From Sphingomonadaceae bacterium (GTDB lineage: Bacteria; Pseudomonadota; Alphaproteobacteria; Sphingomonadales; Sphingomonadaceae), in NCBI GenBank assembly GCA_027533105.1, contig JAPZTW010000002.1, forward strand, positions 124,001 through 188,000: a stretch of 64,000 nt of DNA. Reading direction: 5' to 3'. Of this stretch, positions 61,098-64,000 are shown piece after piece. The translations under genes and the position numbers were made by a program. The notes beneath the pieces were generated by a model that saw nothing but the letters and a program-made list of their open reading frames with translations, did no database searches and had not been told where the DNA came from. The stretch's first letter is position 1. Each line of letters opens with the position of its first letter.

Positions 61098-61931
61098 ATG
61101 AGCGAAACCACTCCCGCCCCGTCTCCCGCCACCGGCTCCGACCAGCCGGCGAAAGAGGAAGAGAGCTTCCTCATCTTCCTGCTCAAGCTGGTGGTGATCG
61201 TGGCGATCTTCCGCAGCTTCATCTTCGCGCCGTTCAACATTCCCAGTGAATCGATGCTGCCGCGGCTGGTGAACGGCGATTACCTGCTGGCGGCCAAGTG
61301 GCCTTATGGCTTCTCGCGCTATTCGCTGCCCTTTGCCCTGCCGCTGCTGCCCGAGGAGCGGGTGCTGGCCAGCCCGCCGGAACGCGGCGACGTGGTGATC
61401 TTCAAGCAGCCGCCGCTCAAGGACCTGGACTATATCAAGCGGGTGATCGCCCTGCCCGGCGATACGGTGCAGATGGTGGAAGGGCAGCTGATCCTCAACG
61501 GCCAGCCGGTGCCCAAGCAGCGCCTGACCGATTTCGAGATCGCGATCAGCCCCAACACGCGCTGCTATTCGCCGCAATATGCCGCGCGGCGCGCCGACGG
61601 CACCGATGTCTGCCGCTACCCCCGCTTCCGCGAGACCCTGCCGGGCGGGCGGAGTTACGAGGTGCTCGACCTCGGCCCGCGCGAGAAGGACACTACCGAT
61701 CCGGTCATGGTCCCCGAAGGCCACCTGTTCCTGATGGGCGACAACCGCGACAATTCGGAAGACAGCCGCTTTCCGGCCGAACCCGGCCGCGGCATCGGGC
61801 TGGTGCCGATGGATAACCTGGTGGGCAAGGCCCAGGTGATGATGTGGTCCACCGATGGCAGCGCCGAATGGCTCAAGCCCTGGACCTGGTTCAGCGCCGC
61901 CCGCTGGGACCGGATCGGCAGCGGGTTCTGA
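61098..61931 (+). CDS. lepB: Signal peptidase I
   Basis: Inner-membrane protease removing Sec/Tat signal peptides. The 277-residue product has an N-terminal membrane helix (FLIFLLKLVVIVAIFRSF), then the catalytic Ser52 in NIPSESMLPRLVNGD and Lys114 in DYIKRVIALPGD. The box GHLFLMGDNRDNSEDSRF completes the family signature. A single membrane helix is seen, fewer than the two of E. coli LepB. The ATG at 61098 is chosen; one at 61086 would add four residues. rnc follows after seven bases and era after that, the classic lepB-rnc-era order. Confidence 0.95.
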   Translation: MSETTPAPSPATGSDQPAKEEESFLIFLLKLVVIVAIFRSFIFAPFNIPSESMLPRLVNGDYLLAAKWPYGFSRYSLPFALPLLPEERVLASPPERGDVVIFKQPPLKDLDYIKRVIALPGDTVQMVEGQLILNGQPVPKQRLTDFEIAISPNTRCYSPQYAARRADGTDVCRYPRFRETLPGGRSYEVLDLGPREKDTTDPVMVPEGHLFLMGDNRDNSEDSRFPAEPGRGIGLVPMDNLVGKAQVMMWSTDGSAEWLKPWTWFSAARWDRIGSGF

Positions 61932-61938
61932 CCCGGCC

Positions 61939-62607
61939 ATGCTCAGCGCCGAATCCCGCGCTTTCCTGACCGAGCTGGCCGGCCGCCCGCCGGTGGACGA
62001 GCCGTTGTGGGTCGAAGCCTTGACCCACGGATCGACCGGGGCAGCGCGCGATTACCAGCGGCTCGAATTCCTCGGCGACCGGGTGTTGGGCCTGGTCGTG
62101 GCGGAATGGCTCCATGCCGCGGAAACGGGCGACGAGGGTCGCCTCTCGCAACGGCTCAACGCGCTCGTCTCACGGGCCACCTGCGCCCGGGTGGCGCGCG
62201 GTCTTGGCCTGGGCAGCCACATCCGCCTTGGCAAGCAGGCCCGCGACGATGGCGGCGCGGATAGCGACAATATCCTGGGTGACGTGATGGAGGCGCTGAT
62301 CGGCGCCAGCTTCGTGACCCACGGGTTCGAGGATACCCGCGTGATGGTGCGTCGTCTGTGGGCCGATGCGATGGCCGGCAAGACCGGCCAGTCCAAGCAT
62401 CCCAAGTCCGCCTTGCAGGAATGGGCCGCCGGCAACCGCCGCCGGATGCCCGAATACCGCCTCGTCGAACGCTCCGGCCCCGATCACGCCGCGCGGTTCA
62501 CCGTGGCCGTCTCGATCCACGGCGTGGGTGAGGCGGAGGCCACCGCCGGCAGCAAGCAGGAAGCGGAAACCAAGGCAGCCGAGGAATTCATGCGCCGCTT
62601 CGGGTGA
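61939..62607 (+). CDS. rnc: Ribonuclease III
   Basis: Double-stranded-RNA endonuclease that processes rRNA and mRNAs. The 222-residue product has the catalytic signature YQRLEFLGDRVLGLVVAEW, the second acidic site ILGDVMEALIGASFV, and a C-terminal dsRNA-binding domain (SALQEWAAGNRRRMPEYRLV ... GSKQEAETKAAEEFMRRFG). The ATG at 61939 lies seven bases after the lepB stop. Confidence 0.96.
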   Translation: MLSAESRAFLTELAGRPPVDEPLWVEALTHGSTGAARDYQRLEFLGDRVLGLVVAEWLHAAETGDEGRLSQRLNALVSRATCARVARGLGLGSHIRLGKQARDDGGADSDNILGDVMEALIGASFVTHGFEDTRVMVRRLWADAMAGKTGQSKHPKSALQEWAAGNRRRMPEYRLVERSGPDHAARFTVAVSIHGVGEAEATAGSKQEAETKAAEEFMRRFG

Positions 62608-62657
62608 CGATACCCGCCCCTTCGACTTTCCGGCCCCGTTCCGCTAAGGGCCAGCCA

Positions 62658-63566
62658 ATGACTGACAATCCGAACCCCGAACGCTGCGGCCTGGTGGCCG
62701 TGCTTGGCGCCCCCAATGCGGGCAAGTCCACCCTGGTCAATGCCCTGGTCGGGCAGAAGGTGGCAATCGTTTCCGCCAAGGCGCAGACCACGCGCGCGCG
62801 CCTGCTGGGCATCGCGCTGGAAGGCTCGGCGCAGATCATCCTGGCCGATACCCCGGGCCTGTTCGCGCCCCGGCGGCGGCTGGACCGGGCCATGGTCAAC
62901 GCCGCCTGGGAAGGCGCGGTGGAAGCCGATGCCATTTGCCTGGTGGTCGATGGCCGCAAGAAGAAGCTCGATTACCTCGATCCGATCCTGGAAAGCCTGG
63001 CCGGACGGCCGGAGCGCAAGATCCTGATCCTCAACAAGGTCGATGAAACGGCCAAGGAGCCGCTGCTGATCACCGCGCAGAAGCTGGCCGGAGAAGGCCA
63101 GTTTTCCGAGGTGTTCTTCGTTTCCGCCCTGACCGGCGATGGCGTGCCCGAACTGAAGGCGCGGCTGGCCGAACTGATGCCCGAAGGCCCCTGGCACTAT
63201 CCCGAGGATCAGGTCTCGGACGCCAGCGAACGGCTGCTGGCGGCCGAGATCACCCGCGAACAGCTCTATCGCCAGCTGCATGACGAGCTGCCCTATGACA
63301 GCACCGTGCGGCCCGAAAGCTATACCATCCGCAAGGACGGCTCGATCGAGATCCACCAGCAGATCGTGATCGCGCGCGACAGCCAGAAGGGCATCGTGCT
63401 GGGCAAGGGCGGCAGCAAGCTGAAAGCCATCGGCGAGGCCGCGCGCAAGGAACTGACCGAACTGCTCGGCGCGAAGGTCCACCTCTTCCTCCACGTCAAG
63501 GTCGACGAGAAGTGGGGTGACGACAAGGAAATCTACGAGGAACTCGGGCTGGAATGGGTGCGCTGA
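62658..63566 (+). CDS. era: GTPase Era
   Basis: GTPase needed for 16S rRNA maturation and 30S assembly. The 302-residue product has G1 VLGAPNAGKSTLVNALVG, switch QTTRARLLGI, G3 LADTPGLF, G4 ILNKVDE and a C-terminal KH domain (QQIVIARDSQKGIVLGKGGS then KLKAIGEAARKELTELLG). The ATG at 62658 begins MTDNPNPERCGLVAVLGAP; GGCCAGCCA upstream is a weak ribosome-binding site, so coupling to rnc is likely. Confidence 0.97.
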   Translation: MTDNPNPERCGLVAVLGAPNAGKSTLVNALVGQKVAIVSAKAQTTRARLLGIALEGSAQIILADTPGLFAPRRRLDRAMVNAAWEGAVEADAICLVVDGRKKKLDYLDPILESLAGRPERKILILNKVDETAKEPLLITAQKLAGEGQFSEVFFVSALTGDGVPELKARLAELMPEGPWHYPEDQVSDASERLLAAEITREQLYRQLHDELPYDSTVRPESYTIRKDGSIEIHQQIVIARDSQKGIVLGKGGSKLKAIGEAARKELTELLGAKVHLFLHVKVDEKWGDDKEIYEELGLEWVR

Positions 63567-63637
63567 TCACGCCGATTTGGTGATTTGCCCGGCGTAAGGT
63601 AATGTAATGGCGGGTTGCGTCGTGGGGGATTCTACCG

Positions 63638-64000
63638 ATGACGACTTATCATTACATCGCGTTCGGCATGTTTGCCTTGCTGGCCCTGATCGACCACTTC
63701 GGACGCGGGCACAAATTGGCCGCCGTTGCCAACTGGCGGCTGCTGGGCACGATATCGATGCTCAGCTATTTCGCGATCCTCACCTATGCTCCGCTGCTGT
63801 GGGACAGCCTGCTGGGCCAGCACCGCATCATCCCGGCCGACCAGCTGCCGCTGTGGCTGCAAGTGGTCGGCGGCCTCTTCTTCTATGAACTGGGGGTCTA
63901 TTGGTGGCACCGGACCATGCACGCGTCCGACTGGCTGTGGCGTCACACCCATCAGCTGCATCACAGCGCCGAACGGGTCGATATCTGGGGCGCCTTCTGG
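63638..64000 (+). CDS. Sterol desaturase / fatty acid hydroxylase family protein (partial, 3' end outside window)
   Basis: The first 121 codons of a membrane-bound di-iron oxygenase. Two hydrophobic segments (YIAFGMFALLALI and LLGTISMLSYFAILTYAPLL) and a third (WLQVVGGLFFYELGVYWWHR) carry the start of the His-rich iron-binding set: HRTMH and HTHQLHHSAERVD. Family members hydroxylate lipids, carotenoids or sterol-like compounds; in sphingomonads related proteins act on carotenoids or sphingolipids, so the substrate is open. GGGGGATTCTACCG precedes the ATG. Confidence 0.85.
   Translation, partial: MTTYHYIAFGMFALLALIDHFGRGHKLAAVANWRLLGTISMLSYFAILTYAPLLWDSLLGQHRIIPADQLPLWLQVVGGLFFYELGVYWWHRTMHASDWLWRHTHQLHHSAERVDIWGAFW

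Overview
This is a GC-rich, densely coded chromosomal segment of an alphaproteobacterium, most probably a member of the Sphingomonadales (Novosphingobium/Erythrobacter-like). The evidence is gene order and protein type: rpsB-tsf-pyrH-frr-uppS-cdsA-dxr-rseP-bamA; the block ahcY-divL-tsaE-amgK-murU-addB-addA-trxA; xerD next to aroK-aroB; a PccR-type regulator divergent from acyl-CoA carboxylase; an alphaproteobacterial LexA box (GAAC-N7-GAAC); and sphingomonad-style palindromic intergenic repeats. The genus is an inference. I see no prophage, IS element, CRISPR array or rRNA operon; the window is almost entirely core chromosome.

Layout. 1-10.1 kb (minus strand): ribosomal protein S2 and EF-Ts, an inserted aldo/keto reductase, then UMP kinase, ribosome recycling factor, undecaprenyl-PP synthase, CDP-DAG synthase, Dxr, RseP and BamA (cut by the window edge). 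10.1-13.4 kb: a small SOS-type membrane protein gene converging on the fabH-like/psd/pssA phospholipid operon. 13.5-17.4 kb (plus): tRNA-Tyr, rlmB, a lipoprotein, argJ and an inositol-phosphatase-family gene. 17.4-30.3 kb (minus): trxA, addA, addB, murU, amgK, tsaE, divL and ahcY, covering DNA break repair, peptidoglycan recycling, t6A modification, cell-cycle signalling and the methyl cycle. 30.4-35.9 kb: an exported protein, a peroxiredoxin, a DUF3147 protein, a hot-dog thioesterase, folE, a phospholipase-D-like enzyme and a PMT-type glycosyltransferase. 35.9-37.1 kb: tRNA-Arg, mutT and two Flp pilins. 37.1-44.3 kb: an M48 peptidase, accA, xerD and two unknown envelope proteins on the minus strand, then aroK-aroB on the plus strand. 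44.3-47.4 kb: POT transporter, thioesterase and cyclase-family enzyme. 47.4-56.9 kb: a propionyl-CoA/methylmalonyl-CoA cluster (pccB, small ORF, mce, enoyl-CoA hydratase, GST, mutase, pccA) with a divergent PccR-like regulator. 56.9-64 kb: SDR reductase, gor, pgi, then lepB-rnc-era and a partial sterol-desaturase family gene.

How they work together. Several envelope functions cluster here (BamA, RseP, UppS, CdsA, Psd/Pss, LepB, MurU/AmgK, cardiolipin-synthase-like enzyme). The propionate cluster converts propionyl-CoA to succinyl-CoA under a probable TTTGCAAA-type operator. DivL links to the CckA-CtrA cell-cycle pathway, and CtrA-like half-sites lie near a pilin gene.

The most interesting non-obvious signals are: the LexA-box/small membrane protein gene with helically phased DnaA-box-like 9-mers in its leader and a convergent overlap with pssA; a 26-bp perfect inverted repeat in the pccR leader; palindromic repeats that have entered coding sequence (stop codon of the POT transporter, and an in-frame segment of pccA); and a perfect 8-4-8 palindrome upstream of ahcY. 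All functions are assigned by reading motifs and gene order; no database search was run.
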